A model generated the notes under the pieces. It ran no database searches, had not been told where the DNA came from, and worked only from the letters and a program-made list of their open reading frames with translations. DNA of 64,000 nucleotides, taken from Lunularia cruciata. Taxonomy: Eukaryota > Streptophyta > Marchantiopsida > Lunulariales > Lunulariaceae. The stretch is from contig OX419760.1 in NCBI GenBank assembly GCA_948567375.1, positions 18,414,001 through 18,478,000 on the forward strand, read 5' to 3'. Shown in pieces: positions 47,098 to 59,103 of the stretch. How positions within the stretch are numbered: the stretch's first letter is position 1; every line of letters begins with the position of its first letter. The translations under genes and the position numbers were made by a program.

Positions 47098-50000
47098 TCA
47101 GTCGAGCATTTTAGTCCAATCAAAAGGTTCCCAAAGTTTAAGGAAATCGGCAACCCTTTTCTTCTGTTGTTCCCGCGACTCTTGCCTACGTTGCCCATAT
47201 GTATCTTCTTCTGGGAGTTCCAAGATACCTGCCACGACATCAAGACCAAAGTCGGTCTTGAAACTACTTTCATCATCAATCACATGAGCGTACCCGCCTT
47301 TCATACCGAATTCTACATGGAAGTAGGGAAAATTCTTAGGAATGCTATTCCGCAAACCCTTCACACACGTATCAAGGAGCTTCTTTGCGTTGTGCTGACT
47401 CCATTCATCTTCAGCTTCGTCTATTGCCTGTCCATACCCATTTTCCCAGTCAATGAATCGATCTGGCCAGAAATCTATTGCAACTTGTGATGGTAAAAGT
47501 TGTGATAAAGTCAGATGAAGTGAGATAGTAGACCTCAAAATGTACTCTGTTCTCCTTTGTCCGCCAACAGCTGCACATCCTATTGGAATTTGATAACCTC
47601 TAAGCAATATTACAGCCTAAAAGCTGATACGTAATAAACGATTTCTCAACCTGGGAGCAATCGTTCCTTACAGAATGTCAACAGGACAAAAATCTTCAGC
47701 AAAACACAAACTGCCAGCTAACCTTCTTGAAGTACAAGGGAGCGTCTTTGGCTGCATCAGAGGGAACAGGAATGCATTCTATAAAACAATGCTTTCGTTG
47801 ACGATTAACAGCCATGGCTGTTTCTAGAAACAACACTTCCTTGCCATGATCTGCAAACATCTGGACCAAGCACTTCTTGAAATTGCGAAACTCTTGCCAT
47901 ACACTCTCGTCCACATTTCGGCTTGCACCGTCATGCTACAGCACAAATACACACATCAGCTAAATGCAGCTCAACAAGTCCTAGTGAAAGAGCTTCACTC
48001 CAAGTCTTAGTGCCTTAAGATAGTTGCGGATAGAATCAGTTCTAAAACCAAAAACAGAAATAACTAAACTACGCCAACCAACGTACCAATGTATTTACAG
48101 ATTAGAGAACTTTTGGAAAGGTTCAACTGCGCTGTACTACCTAAAATTGGACCTGATCCTTCGGAATCCAGGTGATAAGTACCTTGCAATTTTACAAACT
48201 ATGTTTGCATATCCATTCCTCATCTGAGTTTGAGAAAGATTAGCAATTGACACAGGCACTATGTAATCAAGGTAAATCCATTACCTGCATTGGAACAATG
48301 TAGCAGTGAAAAGGCACCAAAGACGTTCGCGGGGGTATCATAAGGTACGTAGAATTGGCGATCGCAACTACGAGGTGCTTTGGTCTATCTGCGTTCTCGA
48401 AACACAACTGACAGCGCTCGTGCCTAGTTGGCATCCTTATGCTACCCTCTCCTCTTGGTCTCAAACTTTGAGCTCCATGTGGCTTCTTATTTCCTTTCTT
48501 TCCTCGAGATCCTCCTGTCTCCAACCCGTCCCCATACTCATACTCATCGTCAACATTTAAGGGCCCTTTATACAACTTATTTCCTGCAATACTTCCAGCG
48601 AGCTCTGCATCACAGCTCTGGTTCCGAGCCCTAATGTTGTCTCCAGGCAGAACAGAGTTCAAGTTCATACCACCAGCCCTGATCCTGAAAGAGTAGGGTG
48701 TTCAATTCACCAATCAAAATACATATATATCTTACATGGCACATTAATCCCAGCACCTTGCCCACTAAAAAGAAAATGGCAAGCTCTCGATCCTTAATTT
48801 CCACGCTGTTGAACCCAAGACCTAAACAATCAAGGAGAAAATAGCAAAGCTTGGTGAGGATCATTGCTGCTATTGTTACAAACTACCCAAAGCACATGAT
48901 GGTGATTTGGGTAGATTCACTTACCCATGACGCTCAGTCTGCGCGGAGACAGAAGACGCATCCTTAGATGGTAACCGAGGCACCTCTTTCGCCTTTGGGG
49001 CTTCTTTAAAATTATTCTGTAAAATTTGCAAGACGTTCAGCTTCTTGGGTAAATATATTAGAAGGTTCATGGTGTAAGTCACTAACAGCAAGGTTGTTTT
49101 GAAAATCTTGAAACTCCATGAAAGCGAATCAGCATGGTCAAAAGCTAGTCGCATATATTAAAAAGCTCATCGCCCCAGCGGTCAATTTAGGCCGCGAATG
49201 CAACACAGTTTAACTACAGGCGAAAAGGTGGCTAGAGAGAGATGTCGCACATCAATCAGAGTTCTAGTACCTCCAAGCGACACAACAAAGTTTACAGAAG
49301 TATGGTCCGGGAGAAATCACACGATATTTCTCATTGATTCATCCATGACGTTTTGTTCCCTTTTACGTAAGCTGAAAAAAGGGGAACTGGTAAATGACAA
49401 CAGTATCTGCGTTGTCCCAGGGAATAGGTTCCACTATCTTACCATAAGCTCGTCTGCCTCTTTCGATTTGCCCATCAAACGCAATTTCATCGCTTTAGCA
49501 GCAGCTTGATTTGCACTAAGACCTTCACTGCTACTGGTCGTTGGAATGCTCTTTCCTGAACCATCCCGTGTAGATGCAGCAGCTTGATTTTCACCAAGAC
49601 CAGCACTGCTACTGATTGCTTGCCCACTCTTCCTCGAACCATCCCGTGCAGATGGCTCCGTCAGTTTCCTGTGAGGGACCTCCTCTGACTCGCTACTGCT
49701 AGGATCGGACACTACTTCATCCAGCATGCTTGAGTTCCCCCATAAATTGTGATCGTCCCCTCCCAACTTGGATCTGGGACGAGGAATTTCTTGAGCAGGA
49801 GAATGCTCTTTTACGCGAGCTGGTTCTGCAGATTTGAAATTTTTTAAAAACGAACCATCATTGTCATACTTATTCATAGTTGTCGCAGCAGCACGTATAA
49901 TAGCAGCATCTTCCGGCCGAAGGGTTCGGTTCTCAGTCTTCCTCTTGTTAAAGAAAGAGGAGTCCGTCTTAGGAACTTTCATACGCGAACCGTGCTCTGG

Positions 50001-51534
50001 ACGTTGAAAAGTTCTTTCCACGAGTGCTTTTTCGACATCGTCGCCAAGTTCATCTGTAGTACGTGTCTTTCTGTTTCTAATAGCGTGAAGGTGTGCGTTA
50101 GCGTGAGCTGATCTTTTCACAGCAACACTACTGGTGAGGGATGCAAGTGAGCCCCAGCGCTCTTCAACAACCTGCGTTGGAGTTTGACGTCAGTCTTTAC
50201 TTTCCATAAGTCTCCTCAAAGGGAAATATAAGGTGCCCCAGGTCATTTCCGATGAATTGGAATGTAATAGGAAACAAATGAGGGCCCTTGGCTTGACGCT
50301 TGATTTAACCGATAAACGTACCTCATCCAGCTTGCGTCCTTCTCGAGCAGCTTGCTCCTGGGCTCTCTTCAATGCCTTCATTCGCCAACTGGCACCTCCA
50401 TCACCGACCAAAGGTCCTGCAGGTCTTGCCAATACTCGTTCTCCGCCCTCCTCGGTGCCTGAGTTTAGATAGGGATTGAGTTCCCTTGAGCTTGAAGCCG
50501 GTGTCTGTGTAAAACATTGAGATATCTCTTAAAATACAGTGCTGCTTAAGACTGAGAAATCAAAACCTTGCAGAATTAGGGTAGAACAATGACCAAGACA
50601 AAGTGTTATCTTTCTCTGCTGGAAGTGTTCGTGGTGCTATCTGCTTCACAATGACGACCATTCAACAGACAGCGTGAAGCAAAGTAACCAGGAGGTACTC
50701 TGTGCAAACGAAGTTTCTGGTAATGAAGAGTTAGAACTAAACTCTGCCCTGAAACGGCTATGTGGAATGACATCTATGACTATAAACTTCATAAAGAACT
50801 CGGTGTATGCGCTTACCTCGGAATCCAGTGTAATCTCTTCTTTAACCTCAGGCGGTGCAGGTCTATCAAACAAACGTTCTGGAGCTTTCAGCATCCATTC
50901 CATTCCCGCTTCCGTCCGTTTGGATCTAGCATCCTCGCGAATTTCTTGTACTGGTCCTTCAATATTTCTGTCTAGGGAGTAGCACCACATAAAATCAGAA
51001 CATAGAAAGTAAGTAGGCCCTCCCTCTCTAACAAGACCAGCAAGCCGACCTCAGCGAGCAATTACTCCAGAAATAGGTCATCAATACGACTACTACTTGA
51101 TGGAGAAATGCACTCATCTGGGCCACATCTTGGATTTCGACTCTCTGTCAACACACTACGCGCCATGAATGAATGCAGCTGCCTCTTATAAAGATTTCGG
51201 GTGACGTTCAAGGAATACCAACCTGATTTCTTCTCATCGTCCGAGGAAGAATCACTTGAAGAATCGTTGCTTTCAAACGAGCGCTTCTTCTTGCCTCTGT
51301 TCTTATTCTTATCCTTGCCACGATCCTTGTGCTTGTGCTTCCGCTTCTTTGAGCGCTCTCTAGAACTCTCCTTCTGAGGTACAGAGATAAAAATTTGCTG
51401 AGAAGGTCAAAAAAGTCTGTCTACCTTCTTCAAAGGCAACAACTTCCATGGGATGAAATCTACAGTTCTTTACTCATCGTCCAGTTGCTTACCTCCATCT
51501 CATCACGAGGGATGAATTTGAGAGCTCCAAACAT
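47098..51534 (-). CDS. CWF19L2: CWF19-like protein 2 (CwfJ-domain spliceosome factor)
   Basis: Nine exons on the minus strand (51534-51493, 51373-51223, 50971-50817, 50504-50322, 50171-49443, 49016-48925, 48684-48285, 47935-47723, 47427-47098) join in phase to 764 residues. All introns are GT-AG, 119 to 426 bp. Cwf19-type proteins join the late or intron-lariat spliceosome. Order: MFGALKFIPRDEME start; a Lys/Arg then Ser/Asp-rich stretch (about 15-64); a conserved linker with WMLKAPERLFDRP and WRMKALKRAQEQAAREGRKLDE; a disordered Ser-rich middle (180-420); CwfJ C-terminal domain 1, HIT-like, from ERCQLCFENADRPKHLVVAI at about residue 540 through FHCYIVPMQHDG; and CwfJ C-terminal domain 2 (656-764) with GMKGGYAHVIDDE and a WEPFDWTKML end. 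Both domains are complete. Confidence 0.95.
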
Positions 51535-52380
51535 CTACTTGTATCTGGAACGTCAAGTAATCGATTCCTGTCTCGTCCGCTTGAACACCAGCGACAGCGC
51601 TTAGAAAATGTATACCAACAATTGAGTCGAAATTGCGCTTCGTTTCGATGTCAGGAGTCTGAATTCTTCATTCGTCGTGAAAGCAGACATCACGGACAGC
51701 GCGATGATAAGGAATTCTCCTCCTTGTTTCCGCAGAAATTTTGGTGCGACAGAATTTCTTGCATATAGTATAATTTATTCCCGCTGATGTCGTGCACAAA
51801 CATCCCACTTATTTCTTTTAAATTAGCTCAAAAATTGTAATGTTAATAATAAATTTGTGTTTTATTTATAAGAGTTCAACATACAAAAATTTTGTGGCTT
51901 TACTATAAGTCATATCATACCGAGAAATACTTTTATTGCAAATATATATTCTATATTTCAAGTTATGTTTAATATCCTTTAGCTTACTTGATTTCAAGAT
52001 ATAATGTTTTATTTCTTTCAAATACAGTTATTTCTTATATTAATTTTCTAAGTTCTCTTATAAATGATAATTCTAATTTCCATTGAGAGATTCTTCTAAA
52101 TCATCATTAAAGAAGTAAAATTAAAAAATAAATTATAACTATTTTAGCCCTAAATCTATTCAACAAAATAAAATTAACCTTTTTTTTGATAGAATAAAAT
52201 AACTCACTGGTATATAGCTTAATTATTGTATAAACCTTTGAGATAATAAAATATATGGACGGAGTGGTAATTAATTGATTCTCATTATTTCTTGTTAGGT
52301 CTTATTATAATAAGACTTATTATAATGTAAGATAAGCAAAACTATCATACGTATTACTTTGCTTTTATTTAATTTTTAGT
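51535..52380. other. AT-rich intergenic region
   Basis: Upstream of the CWF19-like gene; its start should include that gene's promoter and 5' UTR. From about 51770 it is strongly AT-rich, with a small palindrome (CTTATTATAATAAG near 52302-52315). No coding frame. Confidence 0.4.
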
Positions 52381-52474
52381 GATTGCTATTTTTACAGCGC
52401 TATTTACTATTTCCACCATATTTAATTGAGTTAAAGGTTAGTTAGTAACACCACTCGCCCTTGCAATGGTAATC
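52381..52474. repeat. Left terminal inverted repeat of the MULE
   Basis: Pairs with 56167-56259 with mismatches and small gaps. The best-conserved core is AAAGGTTAGTTAGTAACACC. Confidence 0.75.
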
Positions 52475-53599
52475 ATCCAATAACACATGCAAGAGGCACC
52501 ACATACTTTCTATCATGTCTAAAGCCAATCATGGAATTCCCAGAGTTTGCTTCCATTTCCATATCCATATCCCTAAGTTTCTTCTTAAAGGATTTGGAGA
52601 CCGACCTTGCATGAGATGAATCAAGGAATCTGCCATCGCATCAATAGATGTATATATGCTTCCTAGAACAAGATTCATTCAATGGTGGACAGTTCTCTAG
52701 ACCGACACGATAGTATAATGGCCAATAGTATAAATCACCTTCTTGTCTATAGCCATCGCATGAATGAATAGAGTAGAACCAGATTGTAATACTCAGAGAA
52801 AATTAAGTGGAGTCCATATCATATAACATGAAAGTTATTATCAATTCTACTCTCATTTTCATGATGTAGCGCTCCATGAAATCATAAAGTGCTCCACAAT
52901 ATCACTCTTGCTCTACTCCTTGTGGTGTACGTGATCCATAGGCATCAACAAACTCAATGCACTCATTCAATCTCAAAAGGAAAACTTGGTTTTGAATTAC
53001 ATTGGCATGAAAATCTTCTATAGTGAAGTGGGACCTTCTTATAGAAACAAAATATAGGCATAGTTAAATTGTATCTTCAATTGCTCCAAAAACAACATTC
53101 ATCTATTGGAGCTCCAATTTTCAAACACCAAGAGTTTGAAATCCCATTCTCAAAACTTCTTGACTATTTGCTTGTCGTGCTAAAAGTTTGCTATGGCCTA
53201 AAGTACAAGACCACTGTCTTGAACATAAGAAATTCAAGGAGGTGCATAAGAATGCATTGTGTGCCGATTAAGATTTTTATAAAGTAAGCAAACCTCTTTC
53301 TACAATATCAAGGATTTTGGATAAATGCAATCTCAAACGTTATGGATGAATTTGGACACCTTAAGCACATCAAAGACAAAGTGAATAATCCGATCAAGAA
53401 CGCCCTATATGCAATTAGCTCAAAAGTTGAGAGATCTCTTGCGGTTGAACTTTTGTCCTTGTTTTTAGTTCTATTGGGTCATCCTTTCAACTTCATATGT
53501 GGCGGATTGTCAAGGTCTGCATCTTGCTTGTGGCAAAGCTTGCCAATTGGGCTTGAGCCAATGTTTGTTGGGTAGTAGATCACAACGCGTAATGATGTT

Positions 53600-56118
53600 T
53601 CAATAATCATAGATCTGAGTGAAATTTCTCTAAGTGGCAAACAAGGCCCATTTCACTTTGGCATTATGGACACACTTGTATGATCTAGGTGCCAATGATG
53701 ATGAATTATTGCTAGAGGGATCAGTGTATCCCTTGACAATTTGGTAGGATCATGTGCACACGGTAATCCTATTGAAGCTCTAAAGTGGCCTATGCACTCT
53801 TTTCCATGCACTATCAAGGAAGCAATTTCTTGTTGTTGCTCCAACAACTTCAAAACGTGCACAATGACTTGGCCAACCAAATTTGCAAATATTTGACTTC
53901 ACATTTGGTGTGGAAACTTAAACTTCTTGTTGGCAATAGCCAAGCAAAATTCTGCTACTTGATATGTGATTACTATAATACCCAGAGCTAGCCATATGAT
54001 CTAGATGTGAAATTTGGTTTGGTAACATCTAGAATGATGTTATACATGATGGTCAAAATAGATAAGATAGAAGTATCACCAAAAGAGTACTTCTACTAAT
54101 AAGGCAGAAACCGAAATAGACTTGAGAACCTTAGAACCAATAGCTAGACATATGATTTAAAGGTGAGAACTGGGTTGGTAACATCTGGAAGGATGTTACA
54201 CATGATGGACTAAACAGATCAGAAAGAGGTATCACCAAAAGGGGACTTCTACTAATAGAGTAGGAATCAAAATATGCCTGAAATCTTTGAAGGCAATTTT
54301 GGAGGCCTAAACGGATGAATTAGGCCTTGAAAATGTGCAAATCCCACCCCCCAACAAATGAAAGGCTGGCCTTCCCTCCCCTTTGCTTTGTCTCGTCAAG
54401 AGCTTTCCAATGGTACCTTACGTGATTCTGAGATTCCTATAGGAAGATTCCCTAAAAGATTCCCTCTGGTCAAAGCTTGTTTGACCAACCAAATAGGACC
54501 TAGACCAAACATGTCACCCAACCCATTAAGTAATCCAAGGGTGGAGCTTGCTGACATGTCACCTATCTGTGTCCCTAATCCTATGGTGGAGCTTCCTTGG
54601 AGGAGATCCTCTTTGTCTATATAATAAAGAGAAGGTGCTCCTTTGGGGCATCGAATGTTTGAGTGTGCAATCTGTGTTTTCTCTCTTCTCTTGTCCTCGG
54701 AGTATTACAATTACATAGGCTTGTTGCTCTTGGATAACATATAGATCCTTGATGTACACTTGCAAGTATTTTTTGAGTGCCATGTGTGCTCCTACGACAC
54801 ATGATGTTGAAGTGATCCCAAAATACAAACAATCACCAACACATCTAGTGACAAATTTCATTTTATGGGGTGGACAAGTGCTTTCTAAGTACTTTTTGAT
54901 GGACGGTACATCACTTAAGGTGGCACAAAGTTCATCTTACTTTGCATCAAAGTCTATGGCTATGACTTCTTGACAAATACTTGACCATGTTGTCATTATT
55001 TCCTTGACTTGATTCTACGTCTTCAAAACTTTTTTGCAATTTGTGAGGATGTTCTTTTGGATGTGCAAAAGGCAAAGTAGATGTTGAGCATCAAGAAAGA
55101 CACACTTGATTGCATTTATCAAGGCATTATCTGCATTAATCATGATCATTGCTAGAATAGTGTCACCAAATTGATTACAAACTTCTACAGAGCCCATTGA
55201 TAATTTGAGATGTCCTCTCCGTTGAAGAAGGTGAAACATACCATGAATGATGTATAAGGGCATGTGTACCCAATTACATGTAGAAGAGGCATCTTGAAGC
55301 AATTTGTTCTATAGGTACACTCTATAGGGATGATTGTGGAATATGTTTGGCAAGGCCAATAGAATTTGAAAGGGGTAAGAAAAGCGTTTAATGTGGCCAT
55401 TCTCATCACACTCAAGAGCTTAGTTAAATCAATGATGTTTTAACTCATCCAAGGGTGCTTGTATAGCAAAACAAACCATAAAAATTTACATAGTGATGCT
55501 TTGCTTGGGCATTGTTCATAGTCTTGGAGGTCACAAATAAGTTTGAACTCTCCTCGTGCAACTTCATTATATTTGGCGGGTAGGGATACCCATTGTTATT
55601 ACTTCATTGATTGACTTCTTAGTCATTTTATTTAACCTTTGAGCACTCGATTGGCCTGATATTTCATTAGACATTTCATGATTATGGTTGTCATCATCAA
55701 TTTTCTAACTCCATCTATTTTCATTACTCTTGCGAGCAATACCTTTCCATGAGCAATCAATTTTTTGCATAATAGCTAAATGTTGTTGTTCATCAAGTTC
55801 TTTGTTGTTGCATTTCATACATGTGCCACTACGGTCACAATATACTTTGACACAACCTTGCACAAGGTCTAAGCGTTCAATAGTAATGGCAAAACCAATG
55901 TTTTGAGCATGGCTACAAACATATGAGATTACACTATCCCAATCCAAAACATTCATAATGGTGTCAAACATCATGTATTTTACATGTAAAATGCAACAAC
56001 AATGAGCAAAAGATCTAGAAAACAAGCCTTGGAGAGTCTTGGTGCATAGTGGAAGCAAAGAGAAACACATATCATAGAGCATAATGCAAAGTGAAAATAA
56101 AAGAGAGAAGTGTGACAT
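53600..56118 (-). pseudogene. MULE/FAR1-type transposase, broken
   Basis: Three pieces in order on the minus strand. At 56118-55705: an N-terminal FAR1-like DNA-binding part (NIGFAITIERLDLVQGCVK, CDRSGTCMKC). At 55302-55015: the MULE catalytic region with the typical NADNALINAIKCVFLDAQHL and LCLLHIQKNI stretch. At 53880-53653: the SWIM-like zinc region (GHFRASIGLPCAHDPTKL, then a His-Trp stretch). The solo LTR splits it between the last two. Frameshifts are frequent and no intact gene remains. Confidence 0.8.
53974..54709 (+). repeat. Family B solo LTR
   Basis: A 736-bp LTR matching the B2 LTRs in the opposite orientation, starting TATAATACC (first G decayed to A) and ending GTATTACA. It is flanked by perfect ATTAC duplications (53969-53973 and 54710-54714). 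No primer site follows, so it is a solo LTR left by recombination between the two LTRs of one element. Confidence 0.93.
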
Positions 56119-56166
56119 GGATGAGATAATGATAGGGAGTGGTCACAACCTCATGTTGGTTGGTTT

Positions 56167-56259
56167 ATGATTACAATCTTAATGGCGGTGTTACTAAACT
56201 AACCTTTTGCTCGATTAGGTGTGGTGGAAATAATAAATTACATGGTGGAAATAGCAAGT
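56167..56259. repeat. Right terminal inverted repeat of the MULE
   Basis: The inverted counterpart of 52381-52474, ending GGTGGAAATAGCAAGTC. Confidence 0.75.
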
Positions 56260-57147
56260 CCCCTTTTTTTTTCCTTCAAAGGTAATTTATTTATAACAAA
56301 GTTTATATGTTAATATAATTTTAATAAGTTTGCCTAAAATAAATATTTATTTTTTTCTATAGTCTTATCCAAACATTTTACCAAAGATTTATGATATGTT
56401 ATAAATTCTTCATTGACATATTACCTCTTAATTCTGATATAACTTAATTAAACCAACTTTAGATCAAGAGGTCTTTTTTAGTCATATACTTTTCTCTTCT
56501 ATATATATATGAAGGAGAATACTAATATTTCTTTATTCAATATTACTTTGAGAAATGATATGTTTTTTTATTCTATTCTATCTAATAAACTTACTAAAGA
56601 TTTGTTACAAATTAGACATGCTTGTTAAATATCATCATGATAGCAATTATAAAATCTAAAAATATATATAACAAAAATTAATTAATATTATAAAATTATG
56701 GACTTATGACATATTTTCTGCACCTAAATGATCATTTTTAATAATAAAATTTGTTTTTAGAATAAAAATTATGAAATAATTATCTATATTTTTAATTCCA
56801 AAATCTAAATCTACTGTAATACAAACATAATAATGAGAATTAAACAGTTTAAATATGAAAATTCTAACTTTATTGAAAATTTTACATTAACGCTATTATC
56901 AGGTCATTAAATCTACACATAACTATAAAAAAGATTAAATTTATTGATACTAAATAAATATACTAAATATAATTAGAATTTGTTTTCTTGGTGATTAATC
57001 TGCACTTACTCATATTATGTTACTATCTGTACACAAAATGATAAATAGAAGGATAAGGACAAAATATCTCCTCATTTTATAGGTAATATAAGGAGAAGAC
57101 AGAAATATTTCCCCTTCTGAAATCTATCTTTGATGACTTATACATTT

Positions 57148-57197
<50 letters not shown>

Positions 57198-59103
57198 GGT
57201 AACCTTTTCTCAATGTTTATTGGTGGTATAAGGAATGCTAAAATTCTATACGTCATTCTTTATTCTTGTTTGTAATTTTCAATTTATTAAATTATATACA
57301 TATGCTTACAACAACTATCTTCTTGATATTCAATACAAGCCTTGGTTTATTGATCAATTGATTGAGAGATTAAGTGATAAAGATTATAGCTTCAATGGAA
57401 GAGCTAGTAATGTCATAACTCTATCCATTTGTAGAAATAAATACATGATAGAGGATTTTGTAGAGGTATTAGGCGAGAGTAAAGTATAGAGTATTAGTAC
57501 CAATTTCTTCTCTCAAATATTGGTTATTTACTGTTTTTATCACTTTTTTACTCATGATCATTCAAATCTATATGCATATGGAAGATTTGTTTGTGGATGA
57601 AGAAAACTATTCTTCAAGGAGATCAGATTATATTATTTGTGTTTATCACTATGATTATTTTAAGTTTGCATTCATGACCCTCCCGAGTTTCAGATAGCAA
57701 ACTTTAGTAGTTCCACGAATCATAATAAATAAGGTAATTTATACATAACTTTTGATAATTTCTCTTATTGTAACTTAGTCTTTCTTGTATAGATGAACAT
57801 ATTTTCTCACTTAGACTATCTAAAGAAAGAATAGGGGTTCAATTATATTTTTTATGGGTAGTGCAAGTACATGAGATTCAACTTTTTGTATGGATTAAGA
57901 CCGATAGATAGCTGTAAAACACTATGGGTAATCTGAAAGGTGACCCTTAGCTCTTTATGGCAATGCGGTCTTCACCTAGAAAATAGGGGGTTTCACTTCG
58001 CATTTGATTAAGTTTCCGGGGAAAATAGATATACCAGTAAAAATATCACAGATGACTAAAAAAGATAATTGCCTAAAAAATGAACGATATATTAAAACTT
58101 ATGATTGGGTGAAAAGAACAATTTATGAGCAAAAATTTCTGGCAAATCTTCCACTCACTTAAGTTCTACCGTACTGCGCATAACCTGTCTGAAAACATTT
58201 TCCAGTAACATTGACATAGCCCCATCGATGATACATAAATTTCACGGACGTTTTTTCTAAGGGTAAGGTTTAGTAGCAAAAAAAAAGCTAATTGAGATCC
58301 GTAATGTCTATAGTCTACCCTTAATCCTAAACCCTAAATTTCCATGTGTAACCCATAAAACTAAAATTGAAACCCCATAATCCCTAATGTATAGATAATA
58401 GTTTTAGTAATGAATAAAAACATTTGAAAATTAGTTTTAATGGGGAATTTAAACCACTTGAGCTTGAAATATAAAATTTTAGACTTTCACTAAATATTCT
58501 TACTCAAAATAGGTAAGTAATTCCTTACATCATAAAGTGTAACTGAAATTTTTTTTTAAAGCTGAAACTTGAAAACTTTATTCAGAATCTTGGGCCAATA
58601 TAAAGAATATTTTGGAATTTAGGTTTTATTTAGTCTTAAATCCAAAATCAATCTTTAGATCTATGATATTTGAATAAAACTTTCAAATCTCGTATCTTAA
58701 AGAGAGAGAGGAAAAGAAAATAAATAAATATATATTTGAATATGTAACTTCAGGTTATTTGTCTTTATTTGTCTATCTATACATACATATAATAATCTAG
58801 ATCAACTTACGTAAGTATTATGTTTGTGGTGAAACAAAAAGGATGAGAAGATCTTATTAAGTACTAAAATATAAAATCATGTCAATAATATGGTGAAGTT
58901 GTAAATATTCTTCTCATGCTTTAAAGTGAAAGAAGGAATAAGGTATACATTCATATAAGTAAATATAAAGAAATTAATTAATTAATTTCTATTATTATAA
59001 TAAGTAAAATTAATTGCTTTATAATAGCTTAAATAAAAAAGATAAAGATACATAGAACTTGATTTTAGAAAACTTAAAAGAACCACAAAATTATATAAAA
59101 AGA
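56260..59103. other. AT-rich gene-free region
   Basis: No supported gene. The one longer frame (57235-57489, +, 84 codons) has no recognised domain and lies in very AT-rich DNA. The (TA)22 tract is listed separately. Confidence 0.5.
57151..57194. repeat. (TA)22 microsatellite
   Basis: Uninterrupted TA dinucleotides over 44 bp. Confidence 0.98.

Larger units (their letters stand above)
52381..56259 (-). mobile_element. Mutator-like element (MULE) with FAR1-type transposase, decayed
   Basis: The ends form imperfect inverted repeats of about 93 bp (52381-52474 and 56167-56259), sharing TTGCTATTT at the tips, TATTTCCACCA, AAAGGTTAGTT and GTAACACC. A broken transposase lies between them on the minus strand. 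I found no clear 9-bp target duplication. A family B solo LTR (53974-54709) is inserted inside. The element is old: the transposase is in pieces. Confidence 0.8.

Noticed and set aside
48690-48864. Extra CWF19L2 exon (frame with FNSVEIKDRELAIFF)
   Set aside because: Joining 48925 directly to 48684 keeps the phase (two plus one bases) and gives a continuous protein; the frame is best read as intron.
57235-57489. 84-codon frame in the AT-rich region
   Set aside because: No recognised domain, and the base composition equals the surrounding noncoding DNA.
58325-58340. Telomere-like AAACCCTAAA
   Set aside because: A single occurrence with one variant nearby, not an array.
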